DNA from: Cubamyces lactineus
Lineage: Eukaryota > Basidiomycota > Agaricomycetes > Polyporales > Polyporaceae
Length of the DNA: 64,000 nucleotides
Reading direction: 5' to 3'
Assembly (NCBI GenBank): GCA_022376465.1
Contig: JACDTU010000002.1
Span: 2,790,001-2,854,000 of the forward strand
Positions 34,496 to 44,325 of this stretch are shown here, in pieces. Every line of letters starts with the position of its first letter. Position 1 is the stretch's first letter. The position numbers and the translations under genes are program-made. The notes below the pieces were generated by a model. The model saw only the letters and a list, made by a program, of their open reading frames with translations. It ran no database searches and was not told the DNA's origin.

Positions 34496-36137
34496 TCACC
34501 GCAACTCGTGCCTCTTCTTATAGTTGCGCAGGACCGTCTGCGCATTCTTGAGATGCTTTTCTGGCTCCCTAGAATTTCCCGACGCAGGCCAACCCTTCCA
34601 AGCCACGAGATACTGCTTTTGGGTACCTCTAGTGCAGTGACTTAGGATCGCCTCTACCTCCCATTCCTCCCCTTCAGTCAACTCTGGGGTTGGAACTGGT
34701 GGAGGTTAGATGTAGTCTGGGCCGTGCTCCTTTGTTGTGTGGTATGGGGTGAGTAGCGCTGCATGGAAAACGGGGTGTATCTTCCATGTCTCCGGAAGTT
34801 TTAATTTGAATGTGACCGGCCCTAAGGCCTTAACAATTGTGAATGGTCCCACTCTTTTTGGAATTAACTTCCTGGAGGCATATGGGAGCCTAAGGTTCTT
34901 TGTGTCGAGAAGAACCTTGTCTCCTTGCTTCAGCGGTACTCGAGCAGCAGGGATCCTTTTTAACATTGCTGCGGCCACTTGAGCATGTGCAGCGATTGTA
35001 TTCTCCCTGGCTTCTTGAAGACTTTGAAGCCTCTGCTCCATGCTTGGATGCTTTGGGGTTGTTTTGACTGTCCCAATGGCCTCTGGCTGAAATCCGTAGA
35101 GGAGTTCAAAAGGGGATTTTCCCATGACAGAGTGTGTCCGCTGATTATGCGCGAATTCGAATTGAGGCAGCAGTTTGGCACAGGTGTCCAGATTGTTAGC
35201 ACAGTAGAGTCGAAGTGCTAAATCAAGTTCTTGATTGACTCGTTCTGTTTCCCCATCTGTTTGCGGATGATAGGCCGTACTGAGCGCAGTTTCGATTCCT
35301 AGGCTGTTATGTAATTCTTTGAATGCCTTGGAGACGAATTGCGGTCCTCGATCCGAGATCATCTTTGCAGGTAATCCGAACCTGCGATATACATCTCTTT
35401 GCAGAATATCCATGGCTCCTTCAGCCATAATATTCTTTGTGCAGGGAGAGAATACTGCTGCCTTGGATACATCATGATCGACTACTACTTGGATGGCATT
35501 GAACCCATCCGACTCTGGTAAATCGGTGATATAATCCATGGTGATCGTCCGGAAAGGCCTAGTATCCCCACTGTGTTGTATGGGAATTAAACCTGGTTTG
35601 AGGGGATGTGTATTGACCTTGCATGTTTGACAAGCTGCGCAACCCTTGACATATTGTGTGATGAATTTTCGCATGCCTGGCCACATATATTCCCGTTTAA
35701 CCAAATCGTAGGTCTTCTGGACTCCTGGGTGTCCCATAATTGGCGCATCATGACATAACTTGACTATATCATGGTACAACTGATTATCTGGTGGAACATA
35801 TATTCTGTTCTTGTACAGAAGTATTCCATTATCATCGGACCAATCTTCTGGTTTGCCGAACTCCGGGCGTTTGGTAGCCTTTCCTTTTGGAGTAATGTAC
35901 TTCACTACCGAGGTATCCCGTAGTTTGCTATCCCTAATGCGCTCTTGAAGCTCGACATTGATAGCCTTGACAAACAATTCTGATCCTAGGACAACAACGT
36001 CCTTGTTGTCATTTTCCCCCCCGTCATGCCCTGATCTCCGAGAAAGGGCGTCTGCTTGAGTGAGGGATTTTCCAGGTTGATGCTTGATTGCAATGTTGAA
36101 TTCCGAGAGGAATAAATGCCATCGAGCTTGTCTACGA
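34496..36137 (-). pseudogene. Outer element pol, 3' half: RNase H end, integrase, chromodomain
   Basis: It reads from 36137 after the nested insertion: QARWHLFLSEFNIAIKHQPG and ADALSRR (end of RNase H/connection). The integrase zinc finger is DAPIMGHPGVQKTYD then CAACQTC. The catalytic D, D and E are in TMDYITDLPES, ISDRGPQFVS and DGETERVNQELD. The GPF motif is RVGPFTIVKALG. An in-frame TAA at 34706-34708 follows HGPDYI. Past it, in the same frame, is a chromodomain: EEWEVEAILSHC, QYLVAWKGWPASGN, LKNAQTVLRNYK, ending at 34496. The chromodomain directs integration into H3K9-methylated chromatin in chromoviruses. The stop would detach it from the integrase. Confidence 0.85.
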
Positions 36138-37212
36138 TGATGCGCATGGTGCCATCCCAGGCTCGGAGCAGAGCGCCGGCGCGACTTCGCGATCCCCGCT
36201 TCCTTCTCCTTCAATCCTGCTCCCGCTAGCTGCGACTCCACGCGACGCTTCGCGCCTTCACACCTTCGCGAAACCCTTCGCGCGCGAGCGGAGCAGTTCG
36301 CGCGCACATCCCTGGTCCCGCATTCATCTCCTCGACCTCGCGGACGTGTCACGCCCACCTACGGACCGCATTGTCCGACGGAAACCTCGCGGAATGGCGC
36401 CATATCACGCAAGGGGCAGCACAGAGCCTATAGGAGGTCGCGGAGAGGCTGCATAGTGAGTCAGCCTCGCGGCGAGGCCACGCGGACTTGCCAAGACTTG
36501 ATGGACTGTAGCACAGCGCTCCCCTGTAAAGTACACGCCCCAGAGGGCCAGAGAACTCAGATGCCCTTTCCCCCATACCCTTAGGGTCTCTCAGTTGTGA
36601 TATTTACGACCTGCGAAATCTGCGAAATCTGCGAACTGCGAACTGCGAAACTTGCGAACTGCGAACACTGCGAACTGCGAACCCTTGCGAAACTGCGAGC
36701 TGCAAATCCTTGCGAAACTGCGAACTGCGAATCTCTTGCGACGACCCTTGCGAAAACTGGCGAAAACCGCGTAGTTGCGAAATCACGCGAAGCTGCGAAA
36801 ACGGACTCCGCGAAAGTTTGCGAAATTCTGCGAAATCTGTAAAATCGGCGAAACGGACAGGTGCGGAACGTGTATTGGGAGTGCCACGTCAGGCGAGTTG
36901 CAACAGTCTTCGCGCGGAACCCTGCGCTCCTCTCCCCTTGCCCTTTTCTTTCCTCTCTCCCAGCAGAAGCCGCAAACTCTCCCTCCGCGCTCTCGCGCAG
37001 CTTTACACTCTTCGCAAAGGCCCGCCAACCCTCTCTATCCACCCCCTTTTTGGTCCTAGGCTTCACTACGGCCCGCGCTAGTCACAGGGCACCCGACTCC
37101 AACCTCCCCTCTCCTTTGCGTCCTCTCCCTTCTCCCCTGCTAGCAGGCCTCGACCTACAAAGGCTCTCGGCCTGAGTAGTATCCTTCCCTTACGGGTGGG
37201 TTAGACGCATCA
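36138..37212 (+). repeat. 5' LTR of nested gypsy element
   Basis: It is 1075 bp with 7-bp inverted ends (TGATGCG..CGCATCA). It is long for a fungal gypsy LTR and contains the CTGCGAA array described separately. No ordinary TATA box is obvious. All open frames in it recur identically in the 3' LTR and are not credible genes. Confidence 0.93.
36597..36860. repeat. CTGCGAA tandem-like array within the LTR
   Basis: About 25 copies of TGCGAA, with CTGCGAACTGCGAA, CTTGCGAAACTGCGA and CTGCGAAATCTGCGA spacings (period mostly 7-12 nt), fill 260 nt. The same array is in the 3' LTR (49479-49742). It could be a transcription-factor or silencing platform; the function is unknown. Confidence 0.85.
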
Positions 37213-37784
37213 TTTTGGTGACCACCGCAGGGGGGTGTGTTTAGATCACACAGTCGGTTTCCTCCTGTTGACGGCTCTTCGCGCCGTCTCTGTTCGCAAT
37301 TTCACGAACAACAAGCCCTGACTCAGGACCCTATACCCTCGCTTCTGAGCTACTAGTCGCGCGATTCACCAACCTAGTCAGACAGGCCAGCCAGTACCTC
37401 GACGGCGACTCCCTTACCGCGCTACTCGACCCTGTTTGCCTCCTCCTTGAGAGAGGGATCGAAAGGCTCACCAGCGAACCAGCAAGTGCCCCCTGGATCC
37501 GCGAAACTGCGCTTGCGATCATCGCGAACCCCATCAGCACGTCGCGACCACCCTCCCCGAACATCTCCTTCGCACCAGCGGAGGATTCTCTAGTCCGCTA
37601 CTCGTCGCCGTTCGGGAGCACCCTCACTTCGCTCTCAGACGCTTCGCCAGTCGAGCCTTCGCAAGAGGAGAGTGTTGGAGAAGCTTCTGCGTCCGCTGCG
37701 AGCCTCTTGGTTAACCTTCCTGACTCCTCCCCCGAAATCTCGCAAGTCTTTCACTCCATTCGCGAACCTGACCTGGTGGAAGCG
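37213..37784 (+). other. Leader of nested element with open frame before the first gag ATG
   Basis: A stop (TGA) lies at about 37275. From there the gag frame stays open for about 170 codons to the first in-frame ATG at 37785. It has a protein-like composition (SELLVARFTNLVRQASQYLD, LDPVCLLLERGIERL). Either Gag begins at a non-AUG codon, an exon is spliced on, or this is translated only by reinitiation. Confidence 0.5.
37216..37233 (+). promoter_or_regulatory. Candidate tRNA primer-binding site
   Basis: TGGTGACCACCGCAGGGG starts 3 nt after the 5' LTR. It begins TGG, as expected for pairing with a tRNA 3' CCA end. The tRNA identity was not determined. Confidence 0.5.
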
Positions 37785-40172
37785 ATGGCAGACCACGGCA
37801 CAAAACCTGCAATGCCTCCTCGCGGACACGCTACAGCACCTACCTTTGACCCCGCGAACCCGTGCAACCTCCGCCGCTTCTTCCTAGACGTCGAGGCACT
37901 CTTCGAGCGCAGTGGGGTAGAAGATGAGCAGCAGAAGAAGGTCTGGGTCGTTCGCTACCTTCCTATCGAAGTCGCGGAGCTGTGCGAAAGCCTGCCCGCC
38001 TACAGTGGCAAGGGCCATAGCTACCAGCAGTTCAAGACAGCCGTCATCGCCCTCTACCCGGGAGCAGGAGACGACCGCAAGTTCTCCATGGCGGAAGTCG
38101 AAGCTCTTGTCGCGCAGCGTGCGAAGTCACCCATCACCAACGTTGTCGAGCTCTCCAGCTACTACCGCGACTTCTACACTATGACAACCTACCTCATTGC
38201 GCAAGGACGGTGTTCCAAGTCCGAGCAGTCGCGCCTGTTCATTCGCGGGATCGCGGAGCCCCTTTGGGAGCGAATCCAGAAGAGGCTCGAGCTGAAGGAC
38301 CCAGACCACTACCCTGACGACCCCTACGATGTGGACAAGGTCTACGAGGCCGCGACCTTCATCCTGCATGGTACCATCATCGGCGGGAAGGTACCTTCGC
38401 AAAGCGCGAGCACCGCGGCTCCGCATCCGCCTACTACTGTCAAGATGGAGGACCTAGCTCCGATCCTAGCCCAGTCTGTCGGCGAAGGGTCGGCGAACGC
38501 AACAGCGCATACCGCGAACCGCTTCGCAGGGCCTCCACCTGGTGCCCCTCGCTATCAGCCAAACTTCGCAGCACAAGAGCAGCGTTACCCTCCCCCAGGC
38601 GGAAACTTCTGTCACTACTGCGGGAACCCTGGTTGCCAACTGCGAAGCTGCCCATTCGTGGAGGAGGACGTTCGCGCGGGCCGCTGCATGCGGAATCAAG
38701 AAGGTCGAGTCGTCCTGCCCAATGGAAACTTCATTCCTCGCCAGCTCCCAGGCTTTGACGGCATCACTATGCGCGACCGGCTGTACGAGTGGCATAGGCG
38801 AAACAATGTGAACGCGCCACCGCCAGCAGCACAGATGGTTCTCTCAATCGCGCCAGACAAGCCCAGCGCGAGCACCTTCCAACTCAGTGCAGAAGACAGG
38901 ATCGCGCAACTGGAGTATGAGATCCTCGCACTGCAGCAAGGCAGGCGGATGCGCTTTGACGGTGTAGAGGTCCCCCAACTCCGCAAACCTCGCTCGCGAC
39001 AGTCCTCCCCACCGGCTCCAGCCAGAGGCCGTTCGCAAGAGCCTCGGACGTTTGCTGATCGACAAGCCCCTCCGCACCTCCCTCCTACGTTCCGCCGCGA
39101 CACCAGAAGCCAAGAACCTCGACCGGTGACGCAATCCCAATCGCAAAGTCGCGAGGAGGCTCAGCAAACTCTCCCTAGCGAAGCGAGGAATGGCCAGGAG
39201 GTTGCCACAGGGGCGAAGGCAGACCTCCCTCGCCTGGCGGTCAGGCCACCTACCCCGCGACCAGCAATACAGGAGCAGCCTGCAGACCCTGAGCACCCCT
39301 TTGCGAAGGCGCGCGACGCGACCTATGCCCCGCCTAGAGTCCGTAACTTCGGCGCACCGGCCCCGCAAGGCAAGAGTGGGGACCGTGAACCCGCATACCG
39401 CACTCGCGCTCCGATCCAGCAGGAGGAGGTGGTGAAGAGTCTCTTCCAGCGGTCCATGACCACGCCGTATCTCACCGTCTCTATGGAGGAACTGCTGTCA
39501 ATCTCGCCAGAGCTCCGTTCGCAGTTCCGCGAGAAGATCACCCCAAGGCGTGTCGCAGCGGAGACGCGCACGGTCGCCTTTGCAGAAACTGACGAGGTGG
39601 TGGATGACGCGGCGAGCGAGGTCTGTTGCAGCGGCAAGCCTTTGGAGCCCGATGGTGTCATTGTCCCGGATCCCTACGAGGTCTACCTCCGCGACCTGGC
39701 ACCTTCGCGCGAAGCGATCGAACTCTCGGTGGCCAAGGAGTCGCACGCGCTCCGCTCCATTGTGGGGCTAGTCGACAACAAGGAGTACGTCAAGGCGATT
39801 GTGGATCCAGGGTGCATGATCATCGCGATGTCGGAGCATGTCTGCCACACCCTTTCGCTCGCCTACGACCCTAGCATTCACCTCAACATGGTCTCTGCGA
39901 ATGGCGAGACCGACAAGTCCCTGGGTCTGGTTCGCAATGTCCCCTTTCGTGTCGCCGACATCGTCCTCTACCTCCAAGTCCACGTCATTCGCAATGCAGC
40001 CTATGATATCCTCCTAGGCAGGCCGTTCGATGTGCTGACGAAGAGCGTTGTCAAGAACTTCGAGAATGAGGACCAGACCATCACCATTCGGTGCCCCAAC
40101 ACTGGTCAAGTCGCAACGATTCCTACCGTGCCCTGCGGACGTGCGCGGTTTCGAGCCGAACAGGATGCCTGA
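37785..40172 (+). CDS. Gag-protease polyprotein of nested gypsy element
   Basis: 795 residues from ATG 37785 (MADHGTKPAMPPRG) to TGA 40170-40172. A capsid-like helical region covers about residues 25-200 (LRRFFLDVEALFERSGVEDE, LSSYYRDFYTMTTYLIAQGR, LFIRGIAEPLWERIQKRLEL). A zinc knuckle at about residue 280 reads FCHYCGNPGCQLRSCPF, i.e. C-X2-C-X4-C-X4-C with Cys where retroviral knuckles have His. After a proline/arginine-rich linker, an aspartic protease domain at about 660-790 has AIVDPGCMIIAMS, with DPG where DTG or DSG is usual, and YDILLGRPFDVLTKS near its end. It would form the particle and process the polyproteins. Its stop overlaps the pol ATG. Confidence 0.88.
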   Translation: MADHGTKPAMPPRGHATAPTFDPANPCNLRRFFLDVEALFERSGVEDEQQKKVWVVRYLPIEVAELCESLPAYSGKGHSYQQFKTAVIALYPGAGDDRKFSMAEVEALVAQRAKSPITNVVELSSYYRDFYTMTTYLIAQGRCSKSEQSRLFIRGIAEPLWERIQKRLELKDPDHYPDDPYDVDKVYEAATFILHGTIIGGKVPSQSASTAAPHPPTTVKMEDLAPILAQSVGEGSANATAHTANRFAGPPPGAPRYQPNFAAQEQRYPPPGGNFCHYCGNPGCQLRSCPFVEEDVRAGRCMRNQEGRVVLPNGNFIPRQLPGFDGITMRDRLYEWHRRNNVNAPPPAAQMVLSIAPDKPSASTFQLSAEDRIAQLEYEILALQQGRRMRFDGVEVPQLRKPRSRQSSPPAPARGRSQEPRTFADRQAPPHLPPTFRRDTRSQEPRPVTQSQSQSREEAQQTLPSEARNGQEVATGAKADLPRLAVRPPTPRPAIQEQPADPEHPFAKARDATYAPPRVRNFGAPAPQGKSGDREPAYRTRAPIQQEEVVKSLFQRSMTTPYLTVSMEELLSISPELRSQFREKITPRRVAAETRTVAFAETDEVVDDAASEVCCSGKPLEPDGVIVPDPYEVYLRDLAPSREAIELSVAKESHALRSIVGLVDNKEYVKAIVDPGCMIIAMSEHVCHTLSLAYDPSIHLNMVSANGETDKSLGLVRNVPFRVADIVLYLQVHVIRNAAYDILLGRPFDVLTKSVVKNFENEDQTITIRCPNTGQVATIPTVPCGRARFRAEQDA

Positions 40173-43100
40173 ACCCCAGCTAGACTCTCTCTTTGAAGAC
40201 GATGATGGCGAAGTCGCACTCGTCATCAGCGAAGAGGGAGGCGTTCCGCGCATCTGCGCCTATTCCAAAATTTGCGACAGCTCAGTTCCTGTTCCTGCTC
40301 TCTATCTATCTGCCTGCGATCGACTCCCTGAGATTGTGGATACCTTCTTGCACTCTAAAACCCAACAAAGCGAACCGGTTTCTCCAACTTCCCCTCAGTC
40401 TGCTTCCGCTTTTTTCGCGTCTTCCAGTGTCTCTCACGAATCTATTCCAAGAACCCCAGCGCAGCCCTCGTATTCGCATCCAGCGACAGTTCATGCTAGT
40501 CCTTACGCGACATCGTGTCTGGCTTGCGAAGATACCCCATCGATTGACAAGCCATGTCCGGGTTCAACCCCATCAAACCCTGCCTCTGTTTTTGCTAATG
40601 AGCGAAAACGCGAAGGACCTCTCTCCTTCACCTATCAAGTTGGCGACAGTACCTACACAGTCACTCCCCGCTCGCAAGGCACTCCTGCTGGTGTATTTCT
40701 GCACGCGAAGGCTGCTGGCCCAACTTCGCACTCCGAGACATCCCTACCCAAGCCCCACACGCGCACGCCACGTCCCCATCCTCCAGCCTCCACTCCTCCC
40801 CGCACGCCAAAGCCTTCGCGACCGCAGAAAGGGCTCACCGCGACGTTCCTTCAGACCAAGAAGAAGTATAAGCCGGTCGCGAAGAAGGTCCGCGCCTCGA
40901 AGGGGCCCTGCCCAGAGCAGTTTCGCATCGAGCGGAACATCACTGGGGACCCTCTCGCGAACATGCCTCAGCTCAATCCACGTCCACCAGAGTTCACCCC
41001 CACTGGTCGCTACACTGCGGAGCGCAAAGAGGCAATGGATCGCGCGCATGGCGGAGACTTCCTCTGGCAGGAGGAGCGAAAGCTCCTCCACAACTTCATG
41101 TGCCAGCACAACGACGCCTTCGCATGGAGCGACGCGGAGCGAGGCTGCTTCAAGCCGGAGTTCTTCCCCCCGGTCAAGTTCCCTGTGGTCCAGCATACCC
41201 CTTGGGTCGAGAAGAACATCCCTATTCCCCCTGGGCTCTACAAGGAGGTCTGCGAAATTCTCAAAAAGAAGATCGCGGCCGGCGTGTATGAGCCCTCCAA
41301 CTCCTCCTACCGCTCGCGGTGGTTCTGCGTCCTGAAGAAGGACGGGAAGTCGCTGCGAATTGTCCACAGCCTTGAACCGCTCAACAAAGTTACCATTCAG
41401 CACTCTGGGGTCCCTCCTACTCCAGACTATCTCGCGGAGCAGTTTGCAGGGCGCCCTTGCAGCGCGATCTTCGACCTCTATGTCGGCTACGATGAGCGGT
41501 TGATTTCGGAGGCTTCGCGCGACCTCACCACCTTCCAGACCCCCTTTGGAGCCTTGCGACATTGTACTCTGCCCATGGGCTGGTCTAACTCGGTCCCCAT
41601 CTTCCACGACGACGTCACCTACATCTTGCGACCCGAGATTCCAGACATCACTGTGCCTTACATCGACGACGTACCCTGCAAGGGGCCTGAGTCTGACTAT
41701 CGCGACGAGGGAGGGTCGTACAAGACCATCCCCGCGAATCCAGGCATCCGCCGCTTCGTGTGGGAGCACTTCCAGAACATCAATCGCGTGGTTCAGCGGA
41801 TGAAGTACGCTGGCGGAACCTTCTCTGGCACCAAGTCCCTACTCTGCGCGCGCGAAATCATGGTCGTTGGGCACTGCTGTACACCCGAAGGGAGACTGCC
41901 AGATGAGTCGCGAGTGAAGGCTATCGCGAACTGGGGACCCTGCAAGGATCTGTCTGAGGTTCGCGCATTCCTAGGCACCGTTGGCGTCGCACGAATCTTC
42001 ATTCGCAACTTCGCAAAACGCGCGCACCACCTAGTCAAGCTCACTCGCAAGGACGTCCCCTTCGAGTTTGGCCCCCTCCAGCTCGCCGCGATGGAGGACC
42101 TCAAGAAAGCGCTCCTAGACTCTGAGGCACTGCGAGCTCTTGACTACGAGTCCCCCGCGCCAGTCATCCTTGCCGTGGACACTTCGTATATCGCAGTTGG
42201 ATACCACCTGTGTCAATGCGACGAGAAGAACCCTAAGAAGCGCTACTACAGTCGCTTCGGGTCCATTACCCTCAATGATCGCGAATCGCGTTTCTCGCAG
42301 CCAAAGCTCGAGCTCTACGGCCTCTTTCGCGCCCTGCAGGCGATGAAGCTCTACCTCATTGGAGTTTGCAACCTAGTTGTCGAAGTCGACGCCAGATACA
42401 TCCGCGGAATGCTCAACAACCCAGATCTCGCCCCTAGCGCGAGTATGAACCGCTGGATTGTCGCCATTCTCACCTTCCACTTCCACCTAGTTCATGTTCC
42501 CGGCACTTCGCATGGCCCAGATGGACTCTCGCGACGACCAGTGCAGCCTGGAGACGACCCTCCGGAGAGCCAGGACGACTTTGAGGACTGGATCGACCGC
42601 GTACATGGCTTCATCCACCAAGTCCTGCCCTATCCCGCGAGAGCGAGACATATCCACCCAGACCCTATCCGCCTGTTCGCGCTGTCAGAGGCGACTGAGG
42701 ACAGTCGCGATTTCAGTGAGGGGGAGGATGCGAGTCGAGAGGCAAGCCAGGCGATAGGCGAGGACCCAAAGGCGCAGGAGACCTCGCGCGCGAGTTGCGC
42801 AGCAACAAGAGCTGCTATCCGAGTCGCATCAGAGGAGGAAGCGCAGACCATAGAGGAGCTGGATGGGCCAGAGGAGCTACCCTACTCGGAAGTGACACAG
42901 CGCGCGGAGGAGAGACTTCGCATGGTCGCGAAATGGCTGCAGGACCTTCAGAGGCCTCTAGAGCTCTCAGACACCGCCTATCAGGCATTCATCAAGTACG
43001 CGCAAGGCTTCTTCACAGACGACGCAGGAAGGCTATGGAAGAAGGACTCGCAGGGACGGCACAAGGTCGTAGTCTGGCGCGAGCGAAGACTGGACATCCT

Positions 43101-44325
43101 TCGCGAAGCACACGACCAGCTAGGGCACCGTGGACGCTATGCGACACTACAGCTCATCGCGGAGCGATTCTGGTGGCCCAACCTTGGCGAAGACGCGACG
43201 TGGTATGTCAAGACGTGCCACCTCTGTCAGCTGCGACAGCATCGTCAAGTCCTCATTCCCCCAACCGTCGCGAAGCCTGGAGGTCTCTGCACGCGCTGGC
43301 ATATTGACACCATGAAGATGCCCAACTCGGGTGGATACACTATGATCGTAGTCGCACGATGCTCTGTCTCTGCCTGGGTCGAGTGGCGAATGCTTCGCAC
43401 GGAGAATGAGAAGACTCTAGGCGACTTCATGTTCCAAGACCTGCTCTGTCGCTGGGGTGCGATAGTCGAACTAGTCACCGACAATGGATCTGCATTCATT
43501 AGCGCGGCCCGCGAACTCGAGCGACGATTCAATCTGAACCACATCAAGATCAGCCCCTACAACTCGAAAGCGAATGGCATCGTGGAGCGCTCGCACTTCG
43601 ACACCCGCCAGGTCCTGTTCAAGGCCTGCGGTGGCGATCAGCGGAAATGGTCGCAAGTCGCGCACTACGCCTTCTGGGCAGAGCGAGTCACTGTTCGCAG
43701 GCGCATGGGTTGCTCGCCGTACTTCGCAGTCACAGGTTGCCACCCAGTCCTGCCTATGGATATCGCGGAGGCGACATATCTGCTTCCCCCACCCGAGGGC
43801 ATTATGGCGACTGAAGACCTCATCGCGCGACGGGCGATCAAGTTGCAAAAGCGACAAGACCAGCTAGCGCAACTCAATACTCGTGTCTACGCCGCGAGGA
43901 TCGCTGCAGCAAAGAAGTTCGAGGAGAAGCACGCGACCACTATTCGCAACTACGACTTCGCTACAGGCTCACTGGTTCTTATGCGACACACTCAGATCAA
44001 GAAGAGCCTCAACCGCAAGATGCGACCCCGCTACACAGGACCGCTAGTCGTAGTGTCGCGGAACCGCGGAGGTGCCTACGTACTCTGCGAGTTGGACGGC
44101 TCTGTCTTGCACAGGGCCATCGCGGCTTTCCGACTCATCCCCTATCTCGCGCGAAAGGCTATCCCACTCCCCGCGAACTTTGTCGACATCTCTGAGAAGT
44201 GCCTCTCTGAGCTCATCCACTCGCAAGACAACGGCGAGGACGATCCGGAGCCAGAGGTGATCCGCGAGCCAGATGACAGCCAGACGAGCGATGAGGAGGC
44301 CAGCGAAGCTTCTATGGACGACTAA
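40165..44325 (+). CDS. Pol (RT-RNase H-integrase) of nested gypsy element
   Basis: 1386 residues from ATG 40165, overlapping the gag-pro stop as ATGCCTGA; the frame is open back to 40048. A ser/pro-rich spacer of about 270 residues precedes RT (about 275-640): SRWFCVLKKDGKSLRIVHSL, TPFGALRHCTLPMGWSNSV and the catalytic YIDD at about 499. RNase H (about 665-800) has AVDTSYIAVGYHL, FSQPKLELYGLFRAL and HVPGTSHGPDGLSRRP. The integrase has an HHCC finger (HDQLGHRG, CHLCQLRQH), catalytic residues in WHIDTMK, VTDNGSAF and NGIVERSHFD, and the GPY-type RPRYTGPLVVVSRN at about 1288. The tail is acidic; no chromodomain is seen. No stops or frameshifts break it, so it may be active. Confidence 0.93.
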   Translation: MPEPQLDSLFEDDDGEVALVISEEGGVPRICAYSKICDSSVPVPALYLSACDRLPEIVDTFLHSKTQQSEPVSPTSPQSASAFFASSSVSHESIPRTPAQPSYSHPATVHASPYATSCLACEDTPSIDKPCPGSTPSNPASVFANERKREGPLSFTYQVGDSTYTVTPRSQGTPAGVFLHAKAAGPTSHSETSLPKPHTRTPRPHPPASTPPRTPKPSRPQKGLTATFLQTKKKYKPVAKKVRASKGPCPEQFRIERNITGDPLANMPQLNPRPPEFTPTGRYTAERKEAMDRAHGGDFLWQEERKLLHNFMCQHNDAFAWSDAERGCFKPEFFPPVKFPVVQHTPWVEKNIPIPPGLYKEVCEILKKKIAAGVYEPSNSSYRSRWFCVLKKDGKSLRIVHSLEPLNKVTIQHSGVPPTPDYLAEQFAGRPCSAIFDLYVGYDERLISEASRDLTTFQTPFGALRHCTLPMGWSNSVPIFHDDVTYILRPEIPDITVPYIDDVPCKGPESDYRDEGGSYKTIPANPGIRRFVWEHFQNINRVVQRMKYAGGTFSGTKSLLCAREIMVVGHCCTPEGRLPDESRVKAIANWGPCKDLSEVRAFLGTVGVARIFIRNFAKRAHHLVKLTRKDVPFEFGPLQLAAMEDLKKALLDSEALRALDYESPAPVILAVDTSYIAVGYHLCQCDEKNPKKRYYSRFGSITLNDRESRFSQPKLELYGLFRALQAMKLYLIGVCNLVVEVDARYIRGMLNNPDLAPSASMNRWIVAILTFHFHLVHVPGTSHGPDGLSRRPVQPGDDPPESQDDFEDWIDRVHGFIHQVLPYPARARHIHPDPIRLFALSEATEDSRDFSEGEDASREASQAIGEDPKAQETSRASCAATRAAIRVASEEEAQTIEELDGPEELPYSEVTQRAEERLRMVAKWLQDLQRPLELSDTAYQAFIKYAQGFFTDDAGRLWKKDSQGRHKVVVWRERRLDILREAHDQLGHRGRYATLQLIAERFWWPNLGEDATWYVKTCHLCQLRQHRQVLIPPTVAKPGGLCTRWHIDTMKMPNSGGYTMIVVARCSVSAWVEWRMLRTENEKTLGDFMFQDLLCRWGAIVELVTDNGSAFISAARELERRFNLNHIKISPYNSKANGIVERSHFDTRQVLFKACGGDQRKWSQVAHYAFWAERVTVRRRMGCSPYFAVTGCHPVLPMDIAEATYLLPPPEGIMATEDLIARRAIKLQKRQDQLAQLNTRVYAARIAAAKKFEEKHATTIRNYDFATGSLVLMRHTQIKKSLNRKMRPRYTGPLVVVSRNRGGAYVLCELDGSVLHRAIAAFRLIPYLARKAIPLPANFVDISEKCLSELIHSQDNGEDDPEPEVIREPDDSQTSDEEASEASMDD
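42692..42732 (+). promoter_or_regulatory. Internal copy of hairpin + polypurine tract (candidate cPPT)
   Basis: CGACTGAGGACAGTCG then GATTTCAGTGAGGGGGAG then GATGCG repeats the sequence just upstream of and into the 3' LTR (48984-49026), with one substitution and a 2-nt gap. The first part is a hairpin (GCGACTG/CAGTCGC around AGGA). Here it is translated within pol as TEDSRDFSEGED. Confidence 0.7.

Noticed and set aside
36581..37175. ORFs inside the LTR array (up to 161 codons, identical in both LTRs)
   Set aside because: They are translations of the CTGCGAA array (repeated FAVSQ, CELR patterns), open because the repeat lacks stops.
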